Of a DNA stretch of 19,718 nt, positions 1-7,223 are shown one piece after another. The DNA is taken from contig CAAFNG010000292.1 of the NCBI GenBank assembly GCA_900764225.1, positions 1 to 19,718 on the forward strand. The letters run 5' to 3'. Under the pieces are notes generated by a model that was not told where the DNA came from, ran no database searches, and worked only from the letters and a program-made list of their open reading frames with translations. The stretch is from Lachnospiraceae bacterium. Lineage in GTDB: Bacteria > Bacillota > Clostridia > Lachnospirales > Lachnospiraceae. A program made the position numbers and the translations under genes. Within the stretch, counting starts at the first letter, position 1. Each line of letters starts with the position of its first letter.

Positions 1-196
1 GGTATGGAACCGGCCCGGGAGTCCCTGTATGAAAGTACAGCGTAGGTCCTGCGTTAAAGGAGAAGAAAGTGAATGCAGATACAGAGATCATTTGTGTTGG
101 TTTTGATTATAGAATGGATGTATTGCATTAATTAGGGTGGTACCGCCGGAGATATTCGGTCCCTATCGTGGGGATGCGATATCCCGGCGATTTTTT
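1..196 (+). promoter_or_regulatory. T-box leader of proS (5' end truncated by window)
   Basis: This is a tRNA-sensing riboswitch that lets proS be transcribed when uncharged tRNA accumulates. The T-box core AGGGTGGTACCG is at 134-145. AGGG (134-137) can pair with CCCT (161-164) and ACCG (142-145) with CGGT (157-160), giving the antiterminator with TGGT (138-141) left in the bulge to pair with the tRNA 3' end. A stem III is visible: AATGCA 72-77 with TGCATT 124-129, extended by ATAC 79-82 with GTAT 120-123. The competing terminator lies at 144-196. Stem I is mostly outside the window. A possible proline specifier CCG, after GAA, is at 10-12, but this is only a guess from position. Specificity for tRNA-Pro is inferred mainly from the downstream gene. 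Confidence 0.9.
144..196 (+). terminator. T-box intrinsic terminator
   Basis: CGCCGG (144-149) followed by GATAT (151-155) pairs with ATATCCCGGCG (179-189), with one unpaired A. A smaller inner TCCC/GGGA stem is possible. The T-run is 191-196. Its 5' arm overlaps the antiterminator, so the two structures exclude each other, as expected for a T-box. Confidence 0.85.
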
Positions 197-277
197 ATAT
201 GTTAGGAAAATATTTCCTGATAAAAGCAAACTGCTGTCAGGGGACAGCAATGCAAAAAAACAAAAAGGAGAAGAACA

Positions 278-1711
278 ATGGCAAAGAAATTAGTACAGAA
301 TATCACTGCCAGAGAAGAAGATTTTGCTCAGTGGTATACAGACGTTGTTAAGAAGGCTGAACTTTGCGGCTATACAAGCGTTAAGGGCTGTATGGCAATC
401 AAACCTGCAGGTTATGCAATCTGGGAGAATATCCAGCATGAGCTTGACCGCAGATTCAAAGAGACTGGTGTAGAGAATGTTTATATGCCGATCTTTATCC
501 CGGAGTCTCTTCTTGACAAAGAGAAGGATCATGTAGAGGGCTTTGCTCCGGAGGTTGCATGGGTGACTCATGGCGGTCTTGATCCGCTTCAGGAGAGACT
601 TTGCGTACGTCCGACTTCTGAGACTCTGTTCTGTGATTTCTATCAGAAAGAGATCCAGTCCCACAGAGATCTTCCGAAAGTTTACAACCAGTGGTGCTCT
701 GTTGTGCGCTGGGAAAAAACAACCCGTCCGTTCCTTCGTTCCAGAGAGTTCCTGTGGCAGGAGGGCCATACTGCACATGCAACAGCAGAGGAGGCAGAGG
801 CTCGTACGATCCAGATGCTGAACCTGTATGCAGATTTCTGCGAGGAAGTTCTTGCTATCCCGGTTATCAAGGGCCAGAAGACAGAGAAGGAGAAATTCGC
901 AGGTGCTGAGGCTACTTATACCATCGAGTCCCTGATGCATGACGGTAAGGCACTTCAGTCCGGTACAAGCCATAACTTCGGAGATGGTTTTGCGAAAGCA
1001 TTCGGAATCCAGTACACAGATAAAGATAACACACTGAAATATGTTCATCAGACTTCCTGGGGAATGACAACACGTATGATCGGTGCAATCATCATGGTTC
1101 ACGGTGATAACAGTGGTCTTGTTCTTCCTCCGAGAATTGCTCCGGTACAGACTGTGATCATTCCGATCCAGCAGCGTAAAGAGGGCGTTATGGAGAAGGC
1201 TGACGAGCTTCTTGCAGCACTGAAGGCAGCAGGTATCCGTGCGAAAGTTGACGCTACAGATAAGAGCCCGGGATTCAAATTTGCCGAGCAGGAGATGCGT
1301 GGTATTCCGATCCGTATTGAGTGTGGACCGAAGGATATCGAGAACGGTCAGGCTGTTCTGTGCCGAAGAGATACCCGTGAGAAATACACAGTATCCTTCG
1401 AGGAGCTTGCAGATAAGGTAAAAGAGCTTCTGGATACCATTCAGCATGATATGCTGGAGCGTGCACGTGCACACAGAGAGGCACACACTTATGTGGCAAA
1501 GAATTACGAGGAGTTCGGTGAGATCATCAACAGCAAGCCAGGCTTCATCAAAGCTATGTGGTGCGGCGACCGTGCATGTGAGGATAAGATCAAAGAAGAT
1601 TTCCAGGCAACTTCAAGATGTATGCCATTTGAGCAGGAGCAGTTAAGTGATGTATGCGTATGCTGTGGAAAACCGGCTAAGAAGATGGTTTACTGGGGCC
1701 GTGCATACTAA
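278..1711 (+). CDS. proS: Prolyl-tRNA synthetase, archaeal/eukaryotic-like type
   Basis: Charges tRNA-Pro with proline in the cytoplasm, using ATP. The 477-residue protein is a class II synthetase: TSET at 113-116, the long motif 2 region at about 144-167 (RWE, then [14 protein letters not shown]) and motif 3 with GMTTRMIGA near 267-275. A C-terminal Cys-containing domain (CGDRAC, later CVCCGK) ends in a terminal Tyr. These traits mark the short, archaeal/eukaryotic-like ProRS (type 3), which lacks the large editing insertion of the E. coli type. Length is normal for that type. The start ATG is set by AAGGAG at 265-270. Two small hairpins (204-218 and 232-249) lie between the leader terminator and the ribosome binding site and may protect the 5' end of read-through mRNA. 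A terminator follows, so the gene forms a single unit under T-box control. Confidence 0.97.
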   Translation: MAKKLVQNITAREEDFAQWYTDVVKKAELCGYTSVKGCMAIKPAGYAIWENIQHELDRRFKETGVENVYMPIFIPESLLDKEKDHVEGFAPEVAWVTHGGLDPLQERLCVRPTSETLFCDFYQKEIQSHRDLPKVYNQWCSVVRWEKTTRPFLRSREFLWQEGHTAHATAEEAEARTIQMLNLYADFCEEVLAIPVIKGQKTEKEKFAGAEATYTIESLMHDGKALQSGTSHNFGDGFAKAFGIQYTDKDNTLKYVHQTSWGMTTRMIGAIIMVHGDNSGLVLPPRIAPVQTVIIPIQQRKEGVMEKADELLAALKAAGIRAKVDATDKSPGFKFAEQEMRGIPIRIECGPKDIENGQAVLCRRDTREKYTVSFEELADKVKELLDTIQHDMLERARAHREAHTYVAKNYEEFGEIINSKPGFIKAMWCGDRACEDKIKEDFQATSRCMPFEQEQLSDVCVCCGKPAKKMVYWGRAY

Positions 1712-1732
1712 ATCATAAAAAATGCAGATATA

Positions 1733-1769
1733 AACAGCGGAGCAAAAAAATATGCTTCGCTGTTTTTTT
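1733..1769 (+). terminator. Intrinsic terminator after proS
   Basis: AACAGCG-G-AGCA (1733-1744) pairs with TGCT-T-CGCTGTT (1753-1764), with one mismatch, an A-rich loop and a T-run at 1763-1769. Confidence 0.9.
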
Positions 1770-1770
1770 A

Positions 1771-1779
1771 TGGTATAAT
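1771..1779 (+). promoter_or_regulatory. Extended -10 promoter for cca
   Basis: TGGTATAAT at 1771-1779 is a perfect TATAAT with the TGn extension, right behind the proS terminator and 47 bases before the cca start. No good -35 hexamer is present at the right distance; an extended -10 can work without one. Confidence 0.6.
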
Positions 1780-1826
1780 AACAGGGATTTCCTGATGCAA
1801 TAATATAAGATTAACAGGGAGGTATT

Positions 1827-3164
1827 ATGAAAATAGAGATACCACAAAAAGCGGCGCAGATTCTGCAGACACTTAATGAGGCCGGTTATGAGGCTTATGT
1901 TGTAGGCGGCTGTGTGCGGGATTCTATTCTGAACCGTGAGCCGGGAGACTGGGATATTACCACATCTGCCCTTCCGGAGCAGGTGAAAGCATTGTTCAGA
2001 AGAACGGTGGATACAGGAATCCAGCATGGAACTGTTACCGTAATGATAGAGAAAGAAGGGTTTGAGGTTACCACCTATCGGGTGGATGGAGAGTATCACG
2101 ATGGCCGCCATCCGGAAAAAGTGACATTTACCAGAAGCCTTGAGGAAGATTTAAAGAGAAGAGATTTTACCATTAACGCCATGGCGTACCATCCGGAACA
2201 TGGTCTGGTGGATCTGTTTGGCGGAATGGAAGACATTGATAAAAAGATCATCCGCTGTGTGGGAAATCCGGTAGAGCGTTTTACAGAGGATGCTCTGCGT
2301 ATGCTTCGTGCAGTGCGATTTTCCGCACAGCTTGGTTTTGAGGTGGAAGAAAATACGAAGGCTGCGCTTTCCCGTATGTCCGGAAATCTTGAGCATGTCA
2401 GCGCAGAGCGGATCCAGACGGAGCTTGTGAAGCTGCTGGTGTCGACTCATCCGGATTACCTTCGGACAGCCTGGGAGACAGGACTTACCCGGGAATTTCT
2501 TCCGGAGTTTGATGCCTGCATGGAGACAGAACAGAATACGCCGCATCACTGCTACAGTGTAGGGGAGCATATTCTTAAGAGTCTTACGGAGATTGAAGCA
2601 GACAGACTTTTGCGTACCACCATGCTTCTCCATGATATAGCGAAGCCTGTGGTAAAAAAGACTGATGAGAATGGCAGGGATCATTTTAAGACCCACGGAT
2701 CTGCAGGTGAAAAGCTTGCAGGAAAGATCCTGCGTCGTCTGAAATTTGACAATGCGACCATTCGAAGCACCTGCCGCCTGATCCGGTATCATGATCTTCG
2801 TCCGGCTCCCACACCGGAGGATGTGCGAAGATGTGTGAATCTTATAGGAGAAGATCTTTTTCCATTATATCTTAAGATACAAAAAGCAGACCTTCTGGCA
2901 CAGAGCACCTACAAAAGAGAAGAGAAATTATCACGCCTGAACGGAGTGATCAAGGCTTATCAGGAAATTCTGGAAAGAGGAGAGTGCACTTCTCTGAAAA
3001 CCTTGGCAGTTACAGGAAACGATCTGATACGAGCCGGACATCCGGCAGGTCCGGCACTCGGAGAGCTTCTTTCGAGGCTTCTGGATGCGGTACTGAAGGA
3101 TCCGTCTCTTAACACAAAGGAGAAGCTGCTTTTCCTGGCAGCTGAAAGATCAGAAACAGAATAG
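1827..3164 (+). CDS. cca: CCA tRNA nucleotidyltransferase with HD domain
   Basis: Adds or repairs the 3' CCA end of tRNAs from CTP and ATP without a nucleic acid template. The 445-residue protein has the class II nucleotidyltransferase head: GGCVRD (27-32), the metal-binding DWD (41-43), the RRDFTIN element (111-117) and RFTEDALRMLRA (151-162) of the neck. An HD phosphohydrolase-like domain follows, with H248, LLHDIAKP (267-274) and later RYHD. HD-bearing CCA enzymes are common in Firmicutes and gammaproteobacteria; the HD part may act on 2',3'-cyclic or phosphate ends, by family knowledge. The start ATG follows GGGAGG at about 1816-1821. Its own extended -10 promoter lies upstream. The stop is only 14 bases before a strong hairpin that leads into the next gene, and no U-run terminator separates the two. 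Confidence 0.95.
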   Translation: MKIEIPQKAAQILQTLNEAGYEAYVVGGCVRDSILNREPGDWDITTSALPEQVKALFRRTVDTGIQHGTVTVMIEKEGFEVTTYRVDGEYHDGRHPEKVTFTRSLEEDLKRRDFTINAMAYHPEHGLVDLFGGMEDIDKKIIRCVGNPVERFTEDALRMLRAVRFSAQLGFEVEENTKAALSRMSGNLEHVSAERIQTELVKLLVSTHPDYLRTAWETGLTREFLPEFDACMETEQNTPHHCYSVGEHILKSLTEIEADRLLRTTMLLHDIAKPVVKKTDENGRDHFKTHGSAGEKLAGKILRRLKFDNATIRSTCRLIRYHDLRPAPTPEDVRRCVNLIGEDLFPLYLKIQKADLLAQSTYKREEKLSRLNGVIKAYQEILERGECTSLKTLAVTGNDLIRAGHPAGPALGELLSRLLDAVLKDPSLNTKEKLLFLAAERSETE

Positions 3165-3167
3165 AGA

Positions 3168-3195
3168 ATAACAAAAATCCCCCCTGCATATGATA
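3168..3195 (+). promoter_or_regulatory. Candidate mother-cell (sigma-E/sigma-K) promoter of the cotS-like gene
   Basis: ATA at 3168-3170, then exactly 16 bases, then CATATGATA at 3187-3195. The sigma-E consensus as I recall it is ATA-N16-18-CATACANT, and sigma-K is AC...CATANNNTA, so the -10 matches sigma-K fully and sigma-E at most positions. A start about 7 bases downstream (near 3200-3203) would fall in the loop of the 3178-3219 hairpin. This is a pattern match only. Confidence 0.4.
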
Positions 3196-3219
3196 GAACG
3201 TAAAATATGGCAGGGGGGA
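3178..3219 (+). promoter_or_regulatory. Strong hairpin hiding the ribosome binding site
   Basis: TCCCCCCTGC (3178-3187) is perfectly complementary to GCAGGGGGGA (3210-3219). The stem continues as ATAT (3188-3191) with ATAT (3205-3208) after a one-base bulge (G3209), giving 14 pairs around a 13-base loop. The 3' arm contains the only good Shine-Dalgarno sequence for the next gene. There is no U-run after it, so it is not an ordinary terminator. Confidence 0.85.
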
Positions 3220-3225
3220 ACGTGT

Positions 3226-4203
3226 TTGTATGATTATGGTTTGAGCGTGCTGGAGCAGTATGGACTGACTGCGGGATCGTCAGGCAGAGTGAGGGGTGCA
3301 CTTTTGTGCCAGACTGAGAAAGGTTCTGTGATCATCCGGGAATTTCACGGCTCTGAAAAAAAGATTGCCATGCAGCAGACGCTTCTTTTGAAGCTTAAGG
3401 AACAGGGATGTCAGGTAGATTTCTTTCTGGAAAATCAGGAAGGCAGTCTGGTGAGCAGGGATAAGGATGCCATTCCCTATACCGTACAGAACTGGCCGGA
3501 GGGCAGGGAATGTGACACAAAATCCGAAGCAGATATCCGCAAAAGTGTAAAAACACTGGCAGAACTTCATAAAAAAATGCAACTGCCCGTGGAAGAAGAT
3601 TATAAAGGACGCAACCTCAGGGATGAATATACAAGACATAACCAGGAAATGAAAAAAATACGTATGTTTATCCGGAAAAAGGGAGCAGAAAATCAGTTTG
3701 AAAAAGAATATCTCTCAAGTGTGGAATGGTTCCTGGAAAAAGGTGAGGCGGCAGTCTCCATGCTGGAAATGACGGACTACCAGACACTTAGGGAAAAATC
3801 TCTGGCAGAGGGAAGTATCTGCCATGGAGAGTACAACCAGCATAATGTACTGATCCTTGGCCGCAATGTGTCAGTGACTAATTTCGGTCACTGGAGTTTT
3901 GATGTGCAGATGGCAGATCTTTACCGTTTTATGCGTAAGATTCTGGAAAAATACAGCTGGGATCCCCGCATGGCAGAAAAAATGCTGTCGGCCTACAATA
4001 CGGTGCGCCCGATCTCGGAATCCGAATGGAAAAATCTGAAGGTGCGTTTTTTTTATCCGGAAAAATACTGGAAGCTTGCCAATTATTATTACACCCATAA
4101 AAAGGTGGTGGTTTCCGGAAAAAATGTGGAAAAGCTGCATACGCTGATCCACCAGAAAAAACAGTGGGAGGAATTTCCGAAACAATGCTTCGGACAAAAA
4201 TGA
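3226..4203 (+). CDS. CotS-family spore coat kinase-like protein (possible pseudokinase)
   Basis: Resembles the CotS/YutH spore-coat family, which has an aminoglycoside-phosphotransferase-like kinase fold and is made in the mother cell. It is 325 residues from TTG at 3226, which sits 7 bases after AGGGGGGA (3212-3219) and begins MYDYGLSVLEQYGL. An in-frame ATG at 3190 would add 12 residues but has no ribosome binding site and lies in a hairpin arm. Kinase-like landmarks are a beta-strand VIIREF (35-40), with Arg where a Lys might be expected, CHGEYNQHNVLI (199-210) in place of the catalytic HGD...N loop, and VTNF (217-220) where a DFD/DFG metal-binding motif is usual, followed by ADLYRFMRKIL. 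The catalytic Asp is replaced by Glu202 and the metal Asp by Asn219, so activity is doubtful. No signal peptide or membrane segment is seen. Lys and Glu rich in the middle. Confidence 0.75.
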   Translation: MYDYGLSVLEQYGLTAGSSGRVRGALLCQTEKGSVIIREFHGSEKKIAMQQTLLLKLKEQGCQVDFFLENQEGSLVSRDKDAIPYTVQNWPEGRECDTKSEADIRKSVKTLAELHKKMQLPVEEDYKGRNLRDEYTRHNQEMKKIRMFIRKKGAENQFEKEYLSSVEWFLEKGEAAVSMLEMTDYQTLREKSLAEGSICHGEYNQHNVLILGRNVSVTNFGHWSFDVQMADLYRFMRKILEKYSWDPRMAEKMLSAYNTVRPISESEWKNLKVRFFYPEKYWKLANYYYTHKKVVVSGKNVEKLHTLIHQKKQWEEFPKQCFGQK

Positions 4204-4260
4204 TTATGAATATGGCAGAATATTACAAAAACAGAGCTTCCCTTTTTCAGAAAATTGTTA

Positions 4261-4266
4261 TATAAT
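4261..4266 (+). promoter_or_regulatory. Candidate -10 element for pgcA
   Basis: Perfect TATAAT at 4261-4266 in the only gap before pgcA (4204-4309). The -35 region 17 bases upstream (TTCCCT, 4238-4243) matches poorly. GGGAGG at 4293-4298 is the ribosome binding site, 11 bases from the ATG. No terminator for the preceding gene is visible in this gap. Confidence 0.5.
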
Positions 4267-4309
4267 ACTAAATATATTATATGAAAGAAACAGGGAGGTA
4301 TTTTGAAAC

Positions 4310-6043
4310 ATGGATTATAAGGAAATTTATAGTCAGTGGCTTGAAAATCCATACTTCGATGATGCGACAAAAGAAGAACTGAGAGCAATTAAAGACGATG
4401 AGAACGAGATCAAAGAGCGTTTTTACATGGATCTTGAGTTTGGTACGGCAGGCCTGCGCGGTATCATCGGCGCGGGTACCAACCGTATGAATATCTATGT
4501 TGTAAGAAGAGCAACACAGGGACTTGCCAACTACATTGCGAAGGTAGACAAGAAATCCCAGGGTGTTGCCATCGCATATGACTCCCGTCATATGTCACCG
4601 GAGTTTGCCCAGGAGGCAGCCCTTTGCCTGGCAGCTAACGGAATCAAGGCTTACATCTTCGAAACACTTCGTCCGACACCGGAGCTTTCTTTTGCAGTAC
4701 GTCACTTAGGATGCGTTGCAGGTATCAACGTAACAGCCAGCCACAACCCACCGGAATACAACGGCTACAAGGTTTACTGGGAGGACGGCGCACAGATCAC
4801 ACCACCTCATGATTCCGGAATCATGGGAGAGGTAAAAGCAATCTCTGACTGGAATACAGTGAAGACCATGGATAAAGAAGAAGCAGTGAAGGCAGGACTT
4901 TTCGAGGTGATCGGACAGGCTGTTGATGATGCTTACATGGCAGAGCTTAAGAAACAGGTTATCCACATGGATGCGATCCAGGCAGAGGGTAAGAACCTGA
5001 AGATCGTTTACTCACCGCTTCATGGAACCGGTAATATTCCGGCAAGAAGAATCCTGAAAGAGCTTGGTTTTGAGAATGTATATGTAGTACCGGAGCAGGA
5101 GCTTCCGAACGGAGACTTCCCGACAGTCAGCTATCCGAACCCGGAGGCAGCAGAGGCATTTGAACTCGGACTTAAACTTGCAAAAGAGGTTGACGCAGAT
5201 CTTGTTCTTGCAACAGATCCGGATGCAGACCGTCTTGGTGTCCGTGTAAAAGATAAGAATGGCGAGTATCATGACCTTACCGGAAACATGTCCGGATGCC
5301 TTCTTGCAAACTATGAGCTGAGCCAGAGAAAGGCTGTAAACGGAAGCCTTCCGGCAGACGGTGCTCTTGTAAAGACAATCGTTACAACCAACCTGGCAGA
5401 TGCCATTGCCAAAGGATATGGTGTAAATCTTATCGAAGTACTTACCGGCTTCAAATACATCGGACAGCAGATCCTTGGCTTTGAGAACAGCGGCAAGGGT
5501 ACATATCTTTTCGGATTTGAGGAGAGCTACGGCTGTCTGATCGGAACCTACGCAAGAGATAAAGATGCCATTGTTGCAACCATGGCACTGTGTGAGGCGG
5601 CAGCTTACTATAAGACACAGGGCAAGACTCTCTGGGATGCAATGATCGACATGTATGAGGAGTTCGGATACTACAAGGATGCGATCCAGGCAGTTACCAT
5701 GAAGGGTATCGAGGGACTTGCGAAGATCCAGGAGATCATGACAACACTTCGTCAGAACCCGCCTGCAGAGTTTGCAGGACATAAGGTAACAGCAGTACGT
5801 GACTACAAGCTTGACGAGATCACAGATCTTGCAACAGGAGAGAAGAAACCTACAGGACTTCCGAATTCCAATGTTCTTTACTATGAACTCACAGACGATG
5901 CATGGGTTTGCGTAAGACCATCCGGAACAGAGCCGAAGGTCAAATTCTACTATGGAGTTAAAGGAACCTCTCTTGCTGATGCAGACGAGAAATCCGATGC
6001 AATGGGCAAGGCTGTTCTTGCAATGGTTGATTCCATGAAATAA
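4310..6043 (+). CDS. pgcA: Phosphoglucomutase / phosphomannomutase (alpha-phosphohexomutase)
   Basis: Interconverts glucose 1-phosphate and glucose 6-phosphate in the cytoplasm, linking glycolysis with UDP-glucose, glycogen and cell-wall polymer synthesis. The 577-residue length fits Firmicute PgcA. All four family signatures are present in order: TASHNPPEYNGYK with phospho-acceptor Ser144, the magnesium loop DPDADR (303-308), the sugar-recognition loop GFEESYG (402-408) and the phosphate-binding loop RPSGTEPK (536-543). The stop is one base before the mazG start, so the two genes are probably translated as a coupled pair. The GH13 glucan hydrolase at 13711 could be a metabolic partner, because glucose 1-phosphate is a glucan intermediate, but that is inference. 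Codon use is strongly biased, as for well-expressed genes. Confidence 0.95.
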   Translation: MDYKEIYSQWLENPYFDDATKEELRAIKDDENEIKERFYMDLEFGTAGLRGIIGAGTNRMNIYVVRRATQGLANYIAKVDKKSQGVAIAYDSRHMSPEFAQEAALCLAANGIKAYIFETLRPTPELSFAVRHLGCVAGINVTASHNPPEYNGYKVYWEDGAQITPPHDSGIMGEVKAISDWNTVKTMDKEEAVKAGLFEVIGQAVDDAYMAELKKQVIHMDAIQAEGKNLKIVYSPLHGTGNIPARRILKELGFENVYVVPEQELPNGDFPTVSYPNPEAAEAFELGLKLAKEVDADLVLATDPDADRLGVRVKDKNGEYHDLTGNMSGCLLANYELSQRKAVNGSLPADGALVKTIVTTNLADAIAKGYGVNLIEVLTGFKYIGQQILGFENSGKGTYLFGFEESYGCLIGTYARDKDAIVATMALCEAAAYYKTQGKTLWDAMIDMYEEFGYYKDAIQAVTMKGIEGLAKIQEIMTTLRQNPPAEFAGHKVTAVRDYKLDEITDLATGEKKPTGLPNSNVLYYELTDDAWVCVRPSGTEPKVKFYYGVKGTSLADADEKSDAMGKAVLAMVDSMK

Positions 6044-6044
6044 T

Positions 6045-6443
6045 ATGGCCACACAGGACAGATATACGTTCGAAGAGCTTGTCAGCATTATCAGCAGGAT
6101 CCGCAGAGAATGTCCGTGGGACAGTGTACAGACCCACGAGAGCCTGAAGGAATGCCTGACCAATGAGGTTCAGGAGGTTTTTGAAGGAATCGATCATTTC
6201 CGGGAGACCGGAGACAGTGATAATTTCTGTGAGGAACTTGGGGATATTCTGATGTTGCTTATCCTCCAGAGTGAGATCGCCCGTGAAGAGGGGCAGTTCA
6301 CGATCGATGATGTGATCAGTGGCGTTGCAGACAAGATGAGATTTCGCCATCCGCGGATATTTTTTCCAGAAGACAAAGAAGCCTGCAGCCTTTCCTGGGA
6401 AGAACTGAAGAAGCGGGAAAAAATGGGCAGAAAATGCCCGTAA
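6045..6443 (+). CDS. mazG: MazG-type nucleoside triphosphate pyrophosphohydrolase, single domain
   Basis: Predicted to hydrolyse NTPs to NMP and pyrophosphate, a house-cleaning reaction against abnormal nucleotides. The 132-residue protein is one all-alpha MazG domain: CPWD (23-26), then the magnesium-binding pattern ExxE (E41, E44) and ExxD (E64, D67), and RFRHPRIF (99-106). E. coli MazG has two such domains in about 260 residues; single-domain forms are common in Clostridia. The ATG is one base after the pgcA stop and has no clear ribosome binding site of its own, which points to translational coupling. A small GGGCA/TGCCC hairpin (6426-6440) overlaps the stop codon region but has no U-run, so transcription may continue toward hup. 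Confidence 0.9.
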   Translation: MATQDRYTFEELVSIISRIRRECPWDSVQTHESLKECLTNEVQEVFEGIDHFRETGDSDNFCEELGDILMLLILQSEIAREEGQFTIDDVISGVADKMRFRHPRIFFPEDKEACSLSWEELKKREKMGRKCP

Positions 6444-6457
6444 TATGTGAAAAACCT

Positions 6458-6487
6458 TGACATTATAAGCCAAAAGGGTTATATATA
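6458..6487 (+). promoter_or_regulatory. Vegetative (sigma-A) promoter of hup
   Basis: A perfect TTGACA at 6458-6463 is followed by TATATA at 6480-6485 (16-base spacer) or 6482-6487 (18-base spacer). It starts 15 bases after the mazG stop. This fits the high expression expected of a nucleoid protein. Confidence 0.8.
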
Positions 6488-6536
6488 TAAAGCAAAGCCA
6501 AAAAATAAGAGAACATCAATTATAGGAGGAAACACC

Positions 6537-6815
6537 ATGAATAAAACAGAGTTAGTAGCAGCAATGGCGAAAGATACCAATCTTTCCAAGAAAGATGTAG
6601 AAGCTGTTCTGAAATCTTTTATCGATGTTGTAACTGATGAACTGAAAAAAGGCGAGAAGGTTCAGCTTGTTGGATTTGGTACATTCGAAGTCAGCACAAG
6701 AGCTGCAAGAGAGGGAAGAAATCCTCAGACTGGTGAGACCATGACAATTGAGGCTTCCAAGTCTCCGAAGTTCAAAGCTGGAAAAGCTTTAAAGGACGTT
6801 GTTAACGGTAAATAA
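6537..6815 (+). CDS. hup: HU family DNA-binding protein
   Basis: Small basic histone-like protein that bends and compacts the nucleoid as a dimer. It has 92 residues, normal for HU. Hallmarks are the N-terminal helix pair starting MNKTELVAAMA, the GFGTFEV beta-turn (46-52), and the DNA-intercalating arm EGRNPQTGE with Pro63. The frame is open 30 codons further upstream, but the ATG at 6537 is chosen because AGGAGG (6524-6529) is ideally placed and a promoter covers the upstream part. It has its own strong promoter and is followed by a strong terminator, so it is largely a monocistronic message. It sits where Bacillus has yabN/yabO-region genes, next to rqcP. Confidence 0.97.
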   Translation: MNKTELVAAMAKDTNLSKKDVEAVLKSFIDVVTDELKKGEKVQLVGFGTFEVSTRAAREGRNPQTGETMTIEASKSPKFKAGKALKDVVNGK

Positions 6816-6837
6816 TCTGTTGGTTCAGAGTGATAAC

Positions 6838-6878
6838 AGCAGGAGAAACCTTAAAAACTGGTTTCTCCTGCTTTTTTT
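6838..6878 (+). terminator. Strong intrinsic terminator after hup
   Basis: AGCAGGAGAAACC (6838-6850) and GGTTTCTCCTGCT (6860-6872) form a perfect 13-base-pair stem with a 9-base loop and seven T (6872-6878). The T-run runs directly into the AGGAGG ribosome binding site of rqcP (6879-6884). Confidence 0.92.
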
Positions 6879-6891
6879 AGGAGGAAAAAAT

Positions 6892-7131
6892 ATGCGTCTT
6901 GATAAATATCTGAAAGTATCCAGACTGATCAAACGCCGCACAGTGGCAAATGAGGCCTGTGATGCGGGAAGAGTTCTGGTAAATGACAAGCCGGCCAAAG
7001 CATCTGTACAGGTGAAGACCGGGGACACCGTGGAGATCCAGTTCGGAAGCCGGAATGTTAAGGTGGAGGTTCTGGAAGTTAAAGACACTGTAAAAAAAGA
7101 CGAAGTGGAGAGTATGTTCCGCTACATCTGA
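6892..7131 (+). CDS. rqcP: RqcP, S4-domain ribosome quality-control protein (YabO/Hsp15 family)
   Basis: Small S4 RNA-binding protein of 79 residues. In B. subtilis, RqcP (YabO) binds the 50S subunit carrying a stalled nascent chain and works with RqcH in adding C-terminal alanine tails. The S4 fold is clear: MRLDKYLKVSRLIKRR (1-16), VANEACDAGRVLVNDK (18-33), then VKTGDTVEI (41-49). The C-terminal tail is charged (DTVKKDEVESMF). The ATG at 6892 is fixed by AGGAGG at 6879-6884; the frame is open further upstream but only across the hup terminator. No promoter fits between that terminator and the gene, so expression probably depends on read-through from hup. Gene order with yabP, divIC and spoIIE matches the Bacillus yabO region. 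Confidence 0.93.
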   Translation: MRLDKYLKVSRLIKRRTVANEACDAGRVLVNDKPAKASVQVKTGDTVEIQFGSRNVKVEVLEVKDTVKKDEVESMFRYI

Positions 7132-7178
7132 CAAAAGCTATGTCTGTCAGAAGAGAGCTTTGACAGAATAACGCAGAG

Positions 7179-7207
7179 GTCTATTCCGGAATACTTTTTC
7201 ATAAAAT
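7179..7207 (+). promoter_or_regulatory. Candidate sigma-E promoter of yabP
   Basis: GTCTATT (7179-7185), 14 bases, then CATAAAAT (7200-7207). The -10 matches CATACANT at all but one defined position, and the spacing fits sigma-E. B. subtilis yabP is known to be transcribed by sigma-E in the mother cell, which supports the call. The -35 match is partial. Confidence 0.5.
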
Positions 7208-7223
7208 AACAGAGAAATCATGC

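Noticed and set aside
290..1486. Long antisense open frame (398 codons) over proS
   Set aside because: It mirrors the codon pattern of proS, has no ribosome binding site and shows no recognisable domain; proS is certain on the other strand.
3178..3219. Ordinary intrinsic terminator after cca
   Set aside because: The stem is strong, but no U-run follows and the 3' arm is the ribosome binding site of the next gene.
5012..6163. Antisense open frame (383 codons) over pgcA and mazG
   Set aside because: Shadow of two well-supported genes; the composition is rich in Cys and Ser as usual for antisense of biased genes.
6447..6536. Thirty-codon upstream extension of hup
   Set aside because: It would cover the hup promoter, and the ATG at 6537 has a near-perfect ribosome binding site and matches the usual HU N-terminus.
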